DNA of 64,000 nt from Desulfosporosinus sp049943955 (GCF_049943955.1 NZ_JBNFTW010000004.1:1-64000), one strand, 5' to 3'. Shown: positions 34,323-43,786, counted from the first letter of the stretch. Program-made: numbers and translations. Notes: a model not told the origin generated them from the letters alone.

Positions 34323-35696
34323 CTATTTTTGCCCCCTATTTCTCTTTTCGCGCTGCCATTGTTCCTTAATGATTTGTTGACTCCGTTCCACTGCTAAGGC
34401 TTCTGCAGGAACATTTTTAGTAATTGTTGAACCTGCACCCGTTACGGCATAGTCTCCCACTTCAACGGGAGCCACTAAATTCGTATTACTGCCAATAAAA
34501 GTATGGTCTCCAATTCTCGTAGGATGTTTACTGCTGCCGTCATAATTGCAAGTAATCGTACCTGCCCCGATATTTGCAGACTTTCCAATCTGCGCGTCAC
34601 CTATATAACTCAAGTGAGGTACTTTAGCCCCAGCTTCAATTTTACTATTTTTAATTTCGACAAAATCCCCAACCTTTACATCTGCCTCCAGGCTTGTACC
34701 CGGCCGTAAATAAGCGAAAGGCCCAATGTGACAGCGCACGCCAATAGTCGCATTTTTGGCAACCGTATAGGTTACTTCAGAACCACTTCCTACCTCACAG
34801 TTTTCCAACGTTGTCTGAGGACCAATTACAGCATCTTCCTGGACCTTGGTGTTTCCCAAAAGCCGGGTGAAAGGTAGGATAGTGACATCCTGGGATAGCC
34901 TTACATCAATATCAATAAAGGTGGAAGCAGGGTCAACGATCGTTACTCCCTCTGCCATCCAATGCTCAAGATTGCGCTCGCGCAGAATCCTTTCTGCCTC
35001 TGCCAGCTGGCTCCTGCTATTAATCCCCAGCGCTTCATGAGAATCTTCGGTACAATAGGTCAGTATTCGTTCTCCTTGCTTTAAAAAGATATCAAAAACA
35101 TCGGTAAGATAATATTCTCCTTGAGCATTTTTAGAAGTAATTTTTGCCAAAGCATCCTTGAGCGCTGAACCTCTGAAGCAATAGGTACCGGTGTTAATTT
35201 CCTTAATTAAGCGTTCATCAGAAGTTGCGTCTTTTTCCTCGACAATCCTTACAAGTTGATCACCATCTTTAAGGACCCGTCCATAACCAAACGGCTGATC
35301 TAAATACGCCGTTAAAACAGTAGCACAGGCTTCCCCGTCTTGATGCAATTTTAAGAGAGCTTGAAGTGACTCGGGTTTAAGTAACGGCTGATCTCCGCTT
35401 AGAACAAGTACCGTTTGAGCGCCTTCCAAATAGGGCAAAGCTTGCATGATAGCGTGTCCTGTTCCCATTTGTTCAGTTTGAACTACGATCTCTGCGCGTT
35501 CTTGAACTTTGGCCGCAACAGCCTCACGGCCATGTCCAACAATCACGAAAGGTCGTTCAATCCCAACTTGGTTGGCCACGTCCAAGACATGTTCAATGAG
35601 CGGTTTCCCTGCTAATGAATGCATGACCTTTGGCAATTTTGATCGCATTCTTGTTCCTTTTCCAGCAGCCATGATCACCGCTACCAAATCAGGCAT
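34323..35696 (-). CDS. glmU: Bifunctional UDP-N-acetylglucosamine pyrophosphorylase / glucosamine-1-phosphate acetyltransferase
   Basis: Makes UDP-GlcNAc for peptidoglycan. The N-terminal uridyltransferase (about residues 1-230) has IMAAGKGTRMRSKLPK; the C-terminal left-handed beta helix (about 255-440) shows hexapeptide repeats and the acetyltransferase histidine region KVPHLSYIGDAQIG. 457 residues is normal. ATG behind GGAGGCG. It begins the glmU-prs run. Confidence 0.98.
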   Translation of the reverse strand: MPDLVAVIMAAGKGTRMRSKLPKVMHSLAGKPLIEHVLDVANQVGIERPFVIVGHGREAVAAKVQERAEIVVQTEQMGTGHAIMQALPYLEGAQTVLVLSGDQPLLKPESLQALLKLHQDGEACATVLTAYLDQPFGYGRVLKDGDQLVRIVEEKDATSDERLIKEINTGTYCFRGSALKDALAKITSKNAQGEYYLTDVFDIFLKQGERILTYCTEDSHEALGINSRSQLAEAERILRERNLEHWMAEGVTIVDPASTFIDIDVRLSQDVTILPFTRLLGNTKVQEDAVIGPQTTLENCEVGSGSEVTYTVAKNATIGVRCHIGPFAYLRPGTSLEADVKVGDFVEIKNSKIEAGAKVPHLSYIGDAQIGKSANIGAGTITCNYDGSSKHPTRIGDHTFIGSNTNLVAPVEVGDYAVTGAGSTITKNVPAEALAVERSQQIIKEQWQREKRNRGQK

Positions 35697-35865
35697 GTCT
35701 ATTCGCCTCCAATTTAGTTTAACCTCTACAGAATTTTACATTCCAAAAGTTCTTTATTCGTCAAATATGCCCAAAATCCTTTTTTAATACAACGATATAT
35801 CAAAAAGAAAACGTATAGCTCGATTATACAGACTTTTCAAAAATCCGCTTTCTTTTTACCCAACA

Positions 35866-35890
35866 AAAAAAGAAGACCCCCAAGGTCTCC
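35866..35890 (-). terminator. Terminator after spoVG
   Basis: AGACC/GGTCT stem with TTCTTTTTTT following on the minus strand. The gap 35891-35907 and 35697-35865 shows no further gene. Confidence 0.75.
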
Positions 35891-35907
35891 TTAATCTTTT
35901 AAATTAA

Positions 35908-36162
35908 TTAGATCGCTTCTTGGTACGCTTTTAAAACAGCAGTCTGAATGACTTCCCGTGCTGCAGCGGAAATAGGGTGAGCGATATCACGAAATTCTCC
36001 CTCAGGTGTTTTTCGGCTAGGCATCGCAACAAAGATACCATTCATCCCTTCGACTACTTTGACATCATGCACAACAAACGCATTATCAAAGGTCACGGAA
36101 ACCACTGCCTTCATCTTACCTTCCGTGTTAATCTTTCGAACCCTCACATCAGTAATATTCAT
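35908..36162 (-). CDS. spoVG: Septation/sporulation regulator SpoVG
   Basis: Small conserved nucleic-acid-binding protein that affects septation and, in other Firmicutes, capsule and virulence genes. The 84 residues match the family: MNITDVRVRKINTEGKMKAVVSVTFDNAFVVHDVKVVEG and FVAMPSRKTPEGEFRDIAHPI. ATG with AAGGGTGGTGA. It has a readable sigma-H promoter, as in Bacillus subtilis. The ridA (yabJ) gene that normally separates it from purR is missing. Confidence 0.97.
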   Translation of the reverse strand: MNITDVRVRKINTEGKMKAVVSVTFDNAFVVHDVKVVEGMNGIFVAMPSRKTPEGEFRDIAHPISAAAREVIQTAVLKAYQEAI

Positions 36163-36208
36163 TATGAATCACCACCCTTCCCTTTGCTTTCCAGGTCTGT
36201 CCATAATG

Positions 36209-36237
36209 TTATTCTCTGCATGGTAAAAAAATCCTGC
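36209..36237 (-). promoter_or_regulatory. Sigma-H promoter of spoVG
   Basis: GCAGGATTT (36237-36229), an 11-base spacer and AGAGAATAA (36217-36209) match the sigma-H consensus RnAGGAwWW-N11/12-RnnGAATww at every defined position. The start point would be about 40 bases before the spoVG ATG. Confidence 0.8.
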
Positions 36238-36259
36238 CTGCAATTCGGGAAAATTTTGA

Positions 36260-37108
36260 TTAGGTTGAATAATTGCCTAATATTTTATCGAATAGTAAAT
36301 CATCAGGGACTATAGTTGACTTTCCACTGTTCAAATCGAGTTCGCGCAGCTTCAAAAGTGATAAATACCCATCGACAAGTTTTGCCTCAGAGGTTATTTG
36401 AGTTTCTACCAAAACTCCGATACCGATAACATCTGCCTCAAATTCCTGCATCAGATTCTTAATGCCTAAGGCAGTACCTCCTGCTTTCATAAAATCGTCA
36501 ATCACCAGAACTTTTCGTCTGGGATCCAGAGCCCTGCGTGACAGGGACATGGTCTGAATACGACGAGATGATCCGGAAACATAATTAATACTTACCGAGG
36601 ACCCCTCAGTTACTTTATTTCCCGTACGAATTACCACCATGGGCAAGCCGAGGGCTTCTGCTGTTACCAGGGCCAAAGGAATACCCTTTGTTTCAATGGT
36701 AACGACAACTTCAGGTTCTTTCTCTCTGAAAGCACTTGCAAAAATCAGTCCCAGTGGGCGAAGAACTGCCGGATTATAAAGGAGATCAGTCATATAAAGG
36801 AAACCACCCGCTAAGATCCTTTCTTTCTCGCTAAGCCGCTGTGCCAGGCTGCTTAAAAAATGAGCCGCTTCTTTTCCTGAAATTTCCGGAATATAACGCA
36901 CCCCACCTGCTGCTCCGGAAATGGTTTCCAAACGGCCTTGTCCGGAAAGCTGAAAACTCCCTTTAACCGCCATAAGATCCTCACTAATGGTAGATTTTGC
37001 AGTACCAAATCGTTCTGCAAACAAGGTCAGTGGAGTCAGAACATTCGGGTTTGCCATTAATAATTGGGTGATAGCCACCATACGTTCCGCTCGTTTCATC
37101 TTTTCCAC
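36260..37108 (-). CDS. purR: Purine operon repressor PurR
   Basis: PRPP-responsive repressor of purine genes in Bacillus-type Firmicutes. An N-terminal winged helix (about residues 1-75, ERMVAITQLL ... TAKSTISEDLMAVKG) precedes a catalytically inactive phosphoribosyltransferase domain with the PRPP loop VLVIDDFMKAGGTALG. 282 residues is usual. The start is GTG, two bases after the GntR stop. Order ispE-GntR-purR-spoVG is close to that of Bacillus (ispE-purR-ridA-spoVG). Confidence 0.95.
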   Translation of the reverse strand: MEKMKRAERMVAITQLLMANPNVLTPLTLFAERFGTAKSTISEDLMAVKGSFQLSGQGRLETISGAAGGVRYIPEISGKEAAHFLSSLAQRLSEKERILAGGFLYMTDLLYNPAVLRPLGLIFASAFREKEPEVVVTIETKGIPLALVTAEALGLPMVVIRTGNKVTEGSSVSINYVSGSSRRIQTMSLSRRALDPRRKVLVIDDFMKAGGTALGIKNLMQEFEADVIGIGVLVETQITSEAKLVDGYLSLLKLRELDLNSGKSTIVPDDLLFDKILGNYST

Positions 37109-37110
37109 AA

Positions 37111-37806
37111 TTATTGGTCCGCCTTACCGGGATCGTTGTTAATTCTTAAAGTCTCAAACATAACATTCTCGGCAGTCACGATATGAGCCATGGCCAGTGC
37201 TTGGGCCTCTTCACTGTTGTGATTTCTTAAGGCTTCCACAATCATGCGATGTTCTTCGATAGCGTCCTTATTCCGACCGGGAACTGCTAACGAAGTTGAT
37301 CGAAAACGTTGAATTTGTTCGCGCAAATTTGCCAGGATCTGAATTAGGCGTTCGTTGCGGCTTGCTTTATAAACAAGGGCGTGAAAATCCGTGTCTGATT
37401 TAACGATTTGTTCTAAATCCATTTCGCCTTCATTTGCTCGGTAAAATAATGCCTGTTCCATTTGTTCTAATTCATCATCTGTAACCCGCTCGGCAGCTAA
37501 GCCTGCTGCCAGACCCTCCAGGGCAGAGCGTATTTCAAAAACATCAGCAACGTCTTTGAGGGAAACCCCCGCTACATAGGCACCTTTCCGAGGAATCATA
37601 ACGACGAAATTTTCCAGCTCCAATTTGCGTATAGCTTCGCGCACAGGGGTTCTGCTGACACCCATTTCTTCAGCCAGCTGAATTTCCATTAATCTCTCCC
37701 CGGGTTCAAGGACTCCATTAAGAATAGCCTCCCGCATAGACTCAAAAACAATCTCCCGCAAAGGTTTATAACCATCAAGCACTACTGGTAATAATCGTTT
37801 TTCCAT
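37111..37806 (-). CDS. GntR/FadR-family transcriptional regulator
   Basis: Winged helix at residues 12-78 (LREIVFESMREAILNGVLEPGERLMEIQLAEEMGVSRTPVREAIRKLE) and a C-terminal all-helical FCD ligand domain (about 90-220; DVFEIRSALEGLAAG, DTDFHALVYKASRN, EEHRMIVEAL) that usually binds metal and a small carboxylate. Effector unknown. It sits between ispE and purR, with 2-base spacing to purR and 20 bases to ispE, so the three are one transcript. Confidence 0.93.
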   Translation of the reverse strand: MEKRLLPVVLDGYKPLREIVFESMREAILNGVLEPGERLMEIQLAEEMGVSRTPVREAIRKLELENFVVMIPRKGAYVAGVSLKDVADVFEIRSALEGLAAGLAAERVTDDELEQMEQALFYRANEGEMDLEQIVKSDTDFHALVYKASRNERLIQILANLREQIQRFRSTSLAVPGRNKDAIEEHRMIVEALRNHNSEEAQALAMAHIVTAENVMFETLRINNDPGKADQ

Positions 37807-37826
37807 TTAACAGCTCCCCTTTCACA

Positions 37827-38693
37827 CTAAATTGGTTCACTACCTACAGTTTTAGTCACCCAAACGTTTTCGCAGCCTCTTTTCCTCATTTTTTCGGCAA
37901 CATTTCGTGCATGTTCTTCGTCTCTAGCAATCCCAAAGACGCTCGATCCGCTGCCTGACATTAAAGCCCCATAACAGTTCTCTTCCAGCAACTGTTGCTT
38001 AAGTTCGGAAATCTCCGGAACCATTAGCATCGAAGCAATCTCTAAATCATTGGCTAACAACGCTGCAATCTGCTGTGGCGACGATTCCTTTAATGCGTTC
38101 TCCCAATCCGATCTCGAGAGAAATCCGCGTTTACCCTCTCCGTCAAACCTTCGATAAGCTTCCCCAGTATTCACGCCTAGCGTTGGTTTAACCAAAACCA
38201 GGTCGATATTAGGAACGTTTGGCATGCATTCAAGCTGTTCCCCGCGTCCCGTAGCCCACATGGTTCCGCCTCTAAGGCAGAAGGCTACATCGGCGCCACA
38301 CTCCCCTGCGAGGTCTAACAGTTTTTCCGCTGTCAAAGGGTTATCATAAAGTTGATTCAATAGCCGAAATGTCGCCGCCGCATCGCTGCTCCCGCCAGCT
38401 AAACCGGCCTGAATTGGGATTTTTTTGTCAATATCAATTTCTATACCATCTGAGAACCCAAGCTCCCTGAAAAATAATTCGGCCGCCATATACGCGAGAT
38501 TTCCTCTGCCGCTTAGCTCTCCACAGTGACACGTTATAGTCTCACCCCTACGCCTCACCTGTACAATGTCATGTAAATCAATCGATTGCATTACACTTTG
38601 AAGTTCATGATATCCATCATCCCTGATTCCTAGAACCGCTAAGGCAAAATTTATCTTAGCATAAGCGAACGTTGTAAGGAAAGGATCTTTCAT
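37827..38693 (-). CDS. ispE: 4-diphosphocytidyl-2-C-methyl-D-erythritol kinase
   Basis: GHMP kinase of the MEP isoprenoid pathway. FAYAKINFALAVLGIRDDGYHELQSVMQ is the usual opening; the ATP loop is PIQAGLAGGSSDAAA; the third motif is YGALMSGSGSSVFGI. I take the ATG at 38693 (288 residues); an in-frame ATG at 38705 touches its ribosome site. It heads an ispE-GntR-purR transcript. Confidence 0.95.
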   Translation of the reverse strand: MKDPFLTTFAYAKINFALAVLGIRDDGYHELQSVMQSIDLHDIVQVRRRGETITCHCGELSGRGNLAYMAAELFFRELGFSDGIEIDIDKKIPIQAGLAGGSSDAAATFRLLNQLYDNPLTAEKLLDLAGECGADVAFCLRGGTMWATGRGEQLECMPNVPNIDLVLVKPTLGVNTGEAYRRFDGEGKRGFLSRSDWENALKESSPQQIAALLANDLEIASMLMVPEISELKQQLLEENCYGALMSGSGSSVFGIARDEEHARNVAEKMRKRGCENVWVTKTVGSEPI

Positions 38694-38781
38694 TACTATA
38701 ACCATCTCCGAACGTTAGGAATGCATTTCTTTTTATTATACATGTTTTCTCGAAGGATTCCAGCATTCTCTCCTGAATCAA

Positions 38782-38812
38782 AAAGAAAAGAAGCGAGGGA
38801 CAGCCCATCGCT
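38782..38812 (-). terminator. Terminator after cphA
   Basis: AGCGAGGG/CCCATCGCT stem followed on the minus strand by TCTTTTCTTTTTG. Confidence 0.82.
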
Positions 38813-38849
38813 CCATGATTTGCACAGCTTAATTTTTATTTTTTAACGA

Positions 38850-41501
38850 TTAACCTCCGACCGCCAACTCATGGGGGATAGATTTTTTGCTTTCAGTTTG
38901 CAGCTCCAACCTCCGCTGAATTTCTTCTTCAATCGGTTCAAGATGTTCATAAAACATGACAAAGGTATCTCCGGATTTACAACTATCAAGACCTTGCTTA
39001 AATGCTTCAATCTCAGGCAGAACTATCATAATTTTATTTTTATCCATTCCGGAACGGACCGCTTCATCATAAAGGACATTAGCAATCTCTCCGGGTTTTC
39101 GTCCCCGTAAGTCTGTATCCTCGCGAATCACAAGCCGATTAAAACCTTGAGCGGCAACCCTGCCAACTTCGCGCACCAGCTCATCGGGACGGTCGCCCGG
39201 AACGGTAATACACCCTACTAAAGAGTTATTACGGCTAAGTTGTTTTAGGGTCTTACATACTTCCTGAATTCCGGCGGCATTATGTCCATAATCAATAACA
39301 GCTTGAACCCCGTTTAACTCGTAAAGATTTAAACGTCCCCGGTTGCAATTTATATCTGAAGAGAACGTTTTTAAAGAATTTCGTATGGTTACAGCGCCTA
39401 ACCCTAAAGCCCACCCTGCTGCAACTGCCGCTAACGCGTTTTGGAGGTTATGTTTCGCCTTTCCATCCCATGTAACCGGAAGCTGTTTTACTGAACAGAC
39501 TCGAGAACTTTCTGAGCCCTGACAAAGTACAATCATTCCGCGTATGACGAAGACAGCTGTTCCGCCTAAACCCAGGTGTTTTCGAACATGAATATTATCC
39601 TTCTCTGTACTGAATAAAATAACTCGTCCCTGTGTGCGTTTAGCCATAGCAACAACCTGGGGATCATCAGCATTTAATACAACATAACTATGAGGTTTAA
39701 CGACCTCTGCGACAAGACTCTTGACATGGGCAATATCATCAAGAGTTTCGATTCCATACTGGCCGAGATGATCTATTGAAACATTGGTGATGACCGCGAC
39801 ATCAGCATAGTCGTAACCTAAACCTGCCCGCAGTATTCCTCCCCGTGCGGTTTCCAGAACTGCCACCTGGACATCCGGATGCCTTAAGACAATCCTGGCG
39901 CTTTCCGGTCCTGTCATATCCCCTTTGATCCATAATTTTTGGTTAAAATAAATGCCATCTGTTGAAGTCATACCTACCTGAAGCTGTTGGTCGCTCAACA
40001 TTTTGCTGATCATACGAGTTGTTGTGGTTTTCCCATTGGTACCAGTAATAGCGATTATGGGAATTCTCCCGTTTCCTGTTGGCATGATATGATCAAGAAT
40101 AGCCTTTCCAACGTCTCGAGGTTGACCGATACTTGGAAAATGGTGCATGCGAATACCTGGTGCCGCGTTAACTTCAATAATATGCCCATTATTATTTCGA
40201 TAGGACTCTTCTATATCTTCGATAACTATGTCTACCCCTGCAACGTCCAACCCAATTAATCGAGCAGCATGTACGGCTAACTCGACATTATCAGGATGGA
40301 CCCGATCTGTCACATCCAGCGCTATACCTCCGGTACTGAGATTAGCACTATCCCGCAAATAAACAATCTCTCCCAAGGATGGAATAGTGGAGGTAGTCAT
40401 TTGTTTTTGAGATAGTGTTAGAAGCACTACAGGATCAATCTTAATTTTCGTTAAAGCTTTCTCATGATCATCCCCACGCTGTGGATCCTGGTTAATCTTA
40501 TCTACTAATTCCGCAATGGTTGATACCCCATCACCTACCACATGTGCCGGTATTCTTTGGGCTGCAGCTATCAAACGATCTCCCACAACGACCAAGCGAT
40601 AATGTTGTCCGGAAATATATTCTTCAACGATAACCCATTCTCCATAATTCTGAGCAACCTTAAAGGCAGCTTTAACTTCACTGGCACCTGAGAGCTGTAA
40701 AGTAACCCCCTTTCCTTGATTCCCCCGCAAAGGCTTGATCACTACAGTGGTATTCATTTCAAGAAAGGCCTTTACAGCATCTTCTTCCGTGTTAACGATG
40801 ACTCCCCAGGGGACCGGAATTCCTCCTTCACTAAGGATCTTCTTCGTTAATTCTTTATCACAGGCGATATCTACCCCAATACTTGAAGTTTCTCCGGTAA
40901 CGGTCGCCTGAATCCGTCGTTGATTGCGGCCATAACCCAATTGGAGCAAGCTGCCGCCATTTAAACGGCATACAGGAATACTCCGCTCTTGGCAAGCATT
41001 TACAATCATTTGCGTTGAAACTCCAAGTTTATAGTCATTCATTACCTTTTGAATTCTCCGGATTGCCTCTGAAACATTATAGCTTCCGTTCTTCAAAAGA
41101 GTCTCAACTAAAGCAAATCCTTGACGAAACGCTTCAATTGCCCCCTCTTTTGCTTCATAGTTAAAAATAATTTCATAACAACCCGGCTCTTCGAGGATAG
41201 CCATTGTTTTTCCGTATTTAACAGTTTGCCCCGCTTGGGTCAGCAATTCAATAGTTACGTGCTCAATCACATGTCCTATTAAAGTACCTTCATGCAAACG
41301 CTCTAAAAAGCCTCCTGGTTTCCCTCTGGAACAATAGTGCTCACCTAATAATGGCAGCGTTTGGGTAAGACGAGAAGAAAAATCTCCTAACTCATTACTG
41401 AAGCGTTCCTTCCATTCTTGGAGATCCACAATCGCTCGAATAATTGGCCGATGGCAGTAAACATTAGCCCCTTCGATCGCTTGGATTTCTCTTATCTCCA
41501 T
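38850..41501 (-). CDS. cphA: Cyanophycin synthetase
   Basis: Non-ribosomally polymerises aspartate and arginine into cyanophycin, a nitrogen storage polymer. It has an N-terminal domain (about residues 1-160) with LERLHEGTLIGHVIEHVTIELL, an ATP-grasp domain (about 210-475, VVIKPLRGNQGKGV) and a Mur-ligase-like domain with the P-loop GTNGKTTT at 487-494. The 883 residues and order are those of CphA, not MurE or glutathione synthetase. ATG with GGGAG. A separately started cphB precedes it by 91 bases. I know of an active CphA reported from Desulfitobacterium, consistent with the host guess. Confidence 0.95.
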   Translation of the reverse strand: MEIREIQAIEGANVYCHRPIIRAIVDLQEWKERFSNELGDFSSRLTQTLPLLGEHYCSRGKPGGFLERLHEGTLIGHVIEHVTIELLTQAGQTVKYGKTMAILEEPGCYEIIFNYEAKEGAIEAFRQGFALVETLLKNGSYNVSEAIRRIQKVMNDYKLGVSTQMIVNACQERSIPVCRLNGGSLLQLGYGRNQRRIQATVTGETSSIGVDIACDKELTKKILSEGGIPVPWGVIVNTEEDAVKAFLEMNTTVVIKPLRGNQGKGVTLQLSGASEVKAAFKVAQNYGEWVIVEEYISGQHYRLVVVGDRLIAAAQRIPAHVVGDGVSTIAELVDKINQDPQRGDDHEKALTKIKIDPVVLLTLSQKQMTTSTIPSLGEIVYLRDSANLSTGGIALDVTDRVHPDNVELAVHAARLIGLDVAGVDIVIEDIEESYRNNNGHIIEVNAAPGIRMHHFPSIGQPRDVGKAILDHIMPTGNGRIPIIAITGTNGKTTTTRMISKMLSDQQLQVGMTSTDGIYFNQKLWIKGDMTGPESARIVLRHPDVQVAVLETARGGILRAGLGYDYADVAVITNVSIDHLGQYGIETLDDIAHVKSLVAEVVKPHSYVVLNADDPQVVAMAKRTQGRVILFSTEKDNIHVRKHLGLGGTAVFVIRGMIVLCQGSESSRVCSVKQLPVTWDGKAKHNLQNALAAVAAGWALGLGAVTIRNSLKTFSSDINCNRGRLNLYELNGVQAVIDYGHNAAGIQEVCKTLKQLSRNNSLVGCITVPGDRPDELVREVGRVAAQGFNRLVIREDTDLRGRKPGEIANVLYDEAVRSGMDKNKIMIVLPEIEAFKQGLDSCKSGDTFVMFYEHLEPIEEEIQRRLELQTESKKSIPHELAVGG

Positions 41502-41592
41502 TATGTTGTTTTTCTCCCTTCAATAGCATGGATCATACTACAATAGTTTTAACCTTTTTTCCATTTGGTATTCCTCACTTTAAATCAGTCCT

Positions 41593-42393
41593 TTAAAGTA
41601 AGGATTCCCTTCGTTTTAGATCAAAACCATAACCATCGGATAGAACATGCAGCAAAATCGGACTTAAAACTAAAGACTGACCCGGGCTCGTTTCAGAAAC
41701 ATTAGTTGTGGTGGAGGAAGACGCATCTGCCACAGTTACTGTATTACTGCCCACCACAGAAAACCTTGCATCATCTTGAACTAAAATTGCTGTATCTTCA
41801 TCGATTCCGACTCCAAGAACATATGGGTTGTGAGATATCGCCGATAAAAGGCGTCCTATCCGTCCCCGTTGGGCAAAATGCTGATCAATAACTACAGAAC
41901 GCAAAAGGCCGAGTCCCGGTGCCATTGTTAAAGAATCTTTCTTAGCAGTCCCTGCTTCGCCGCCTACGATCATCGTATCCGACATCACAGAAGCCCCTGC
42001 GCTGGTTCCTGCAATAATTACTCCGCGTTCATATAAATGTTGGAGTGTGCTTCCCAAGATAGTTCCGCCCAACAAACCGGTAATTCTTAATTGATCTCCG
42101 CCGGTAAAGAAAACTCCCGTTGAGTTTTCAAACTCCTTGCCGATCCCTCTCCTGTTGGCCTGTATGCGATCAGAAACATCGAGAACCTGTACCTCCTGCG
42201 CCCCTAATTCAAGAAATAAGGAATGATACTCATTTCCCACTTGCAAAGGTAATTCTGTCGCGGCTGTCAAAACCGTAATCCTGCTCTCCTTTCCTCCTGC
42301 TTCTTGAACAAAACGCTTGAGAATTTTACATTCATTTTTTTTATCTTCAGCGCCGCCAATGATGAGCAGCTTTCCTTCCACATGTTCTGTCAA
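41593..42393 (-). CDS. cphB: Cyanophycinase
   Basis: Serine peptidase (family S51) that releases beta-Asp-Arg dipeptides from cyanophycin. It has LLIIGGAEDKK, FFTGGDQLRITG and the nucleophile motif AGTSAGASVMSD with the serine near residue 133, then GLGLL and IDQHFAQRGRIGRL. No signal peptide, so it acts in the cytoplasm on stored granules. The start is TTG, six bases after GGAGGGA. With cphA downstream it forms a storage and mobilisation pair. Confidence 0.94.
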   Translation of the reverse strand: MTEHVEGKLLIIGGAEDKKNECKILKRFVQEAGGKESRITVLTAATELPLQVGNEYHSLFLELGAQEVQVLDVSDRIQANRRGIGKEFENSTGVFFTGGDQLRITGLLGGTILGSTLQHLYERGVIIAGTSAGASVMSDTMIVGGEAGTAKKDSLTMAPGLGLLRSVVIDQHFAQRGRIGRLLSAISHNPYVLGVGIDEDTAILVQDDARFSVVGSNTVTVADASSSTTTNVSETSPGQSLVLSPILLHVLSDGYGFDLKRRESLL

Positions 42394-42515
42394 ATAAAAT
42401 CCCTCCAGTCCTTTTTATTTTCCGCCTAAAGAAGGGGTATTATGCAACGAACATTCAAGAATCCCTTACATACCATGAACTATACCCTTTGGTGAAGAAA
42501 GGAGGCATAAGATCA

Positions 42516-42854
42516 ATGTCCAGTTCTTCTCTTGTAATTCATACCCAACGCCGCCAACTTGAGCTTTACGAAGACAACCGCCTGATAAATCGTTTTCCAA
42601 TTGCCGTTGGCAAAAACGAAACTCCCACGCCCCATGGTTTCTTCTACATCGCAACTAAAGCTATGTATCCTGGAGGGGTCTTTGGCAGCCGCTGGATGGG
42701 CCTTTCTCTTCCTGAATATGGGATTCACGGCACAAGTAACCCAGCCAGTATCGGTCAAGCTGTATCTAAAGGCTGTATCCGCATGTATAACCATGATGTG
42801 GAATTTGTTTATCAACATGTAGAAATAGGAACACCTGTTAAAATTCAATCTTAG
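42516..42854 (+). CDS. Minimal L,D-transpeptidase (YkuD domain)
   Basis: Only the catalytic domain is present in 112 residues: LVIHTQRRQLELYEDNRLINRFPIAVGK and the active-site HGTSNPASIGQAVSKGCIRMYN with the nucleophile cysteine near residue 89. It lacks LysM, a signal peptide or a membrane anchor. Start at 42516 with AAAGGAGG ten bases upstream. Small YkuD proteins are often sporulation-linked in Bacillus; here the next gene, convergent, is yabG. Its site of action is unclear without export signals. Confidence 0.88.
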   Translation: MSSSSLVIHTQRRQLELYEDNRLINRFPIAVGKNETPTPHGFFYIATKAMYPGGVFGSRWMGLSLPEYGIHGTSNPASIGQAVSKGCIRMYNHDVEFVYQHVEIGTPVKIQS

Positions 42855-42904
42855 ATAACAAGGAACTAGCCATTTATACAAGTTAATAAGAATGTGGTTA
42901 AGAG

Positions 42905-42943
42905 AAAAGAGAGCGGACTGTTAAACAAACACAACCGCTCTCT
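42905..42943 (-). terminator. Terminator after yabG
   Basis: AGAGAGCGG/CCGCTCTCT 9-bp stem with TTTTCTCTT following on the minus strand. Confidence 0.82.
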
Positions 42944-42949
42944 AACACA

Positions 42950-43786
42950 TTAATAAGGACTTCTTGGATAACCTCGCCGCATTTGCCCCCGTGTCTCGAT
43001 CCCGCCAACCCCGTCCGTTCCTGTGATCGTATGCATCAAAATATCTTTGACCGAGACAATTTGATCCATAGGAGTAAAGGCGATTCTTTCGACTATGAAC
43101 ACCGGATCAAAGGCATGTATCAACATCCTCTTCGGTGATGAGGCAAAATTTGCCCCAGCTTCCAGAATAGCCTCATAGTTGGATTGACAAGCCCCAGCGA
43201 AAATCACCAGACCATCTCGATTAGGCTGAAAGCGGCGGGCCTCTAAAACTGACTCTACAAAATACCTCGAACTCCGATAACTGTCCAGACTATGAAAATC
43301 CTTCTTCCCACGCAAAAATCCATCATGACCAGTTAATACTAAAATATCCGTTGGATTTTCTTGCAAAATTCTGCGAATAACTTTAGGTTGTTCAACCTCA
43401 CTTTTACAAATTCCCTTGGCTTCAATTCCCATTTGACGGTAGGTCCTTATACATTGATTTAAATACTCTTGATCCCCATCCAACTGCAGAACCCGGCCGG
43501 GGATTTCAAAATACTCCTTTAAGTCGTCTTGTACTGCCTTTCTCTGACTTGTAAGCTTGTGTAACTTCTGATAGATCATTTTATTATCTTCTCGTTCGTA
43601 GTTCATAACTTCGACTGGACTTTTAGACACCAGATCCGAAAACGGAGCGTCAGCTAGCAGTCTTAAATTAAGTCCTTTGATGATTGCTGAACGCTCGCCT
43701 TGATTACCATCAATAACATTAACGATGTGAAAATAAATATCCTGCTGATGAGAAAGTCTCGCTACAATATCCCCGACTCGAAACAT
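42950..43786 (-). CDS. yabG: Sporulation-specific protease YabG
   Basis: Trims coat proteins during late spore assembly (and processes SpoIVA and germination proteins in clostridia). It begins MFRVGDIVARLSHQQDIYFHI and has the family blocks LQLDGDQEYLNQCIRTYRQMGI, DILVLTGHDGFLR and VIFAGACQSNYEAILEAGANFASSP with candidate catalytic His/Cys residues. 278 residues is normal. It shares a symmetrical 93-base divergent region with the glycosyltransferase. Confidence 0.96.
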   Translation of the reverse strand: MFRVGDIVARLSHQQDIYFHIVNVIDGNQGERSAIIKGLNLRLLADAPFSDLVSKSPVEVMNYEREDNKMIYQKLHKLTSQRKAVQDDLKEYFEIPGRVLQLDGDQEYLNQCIRTYRQMGIEAKGICKSEVEQPKVIRRILQENPTDILVLTGHDGFLRGKKDFHSLDSYRSSRYFVESVLEARRFQPNRDGLVIFAGACQSNYEAILEAGANFASSPKRMLIHAFDPVFIVERIAFTPMDQIVSVKDILMHTITGTDGVGGIETRGQMRRGYPRSPY

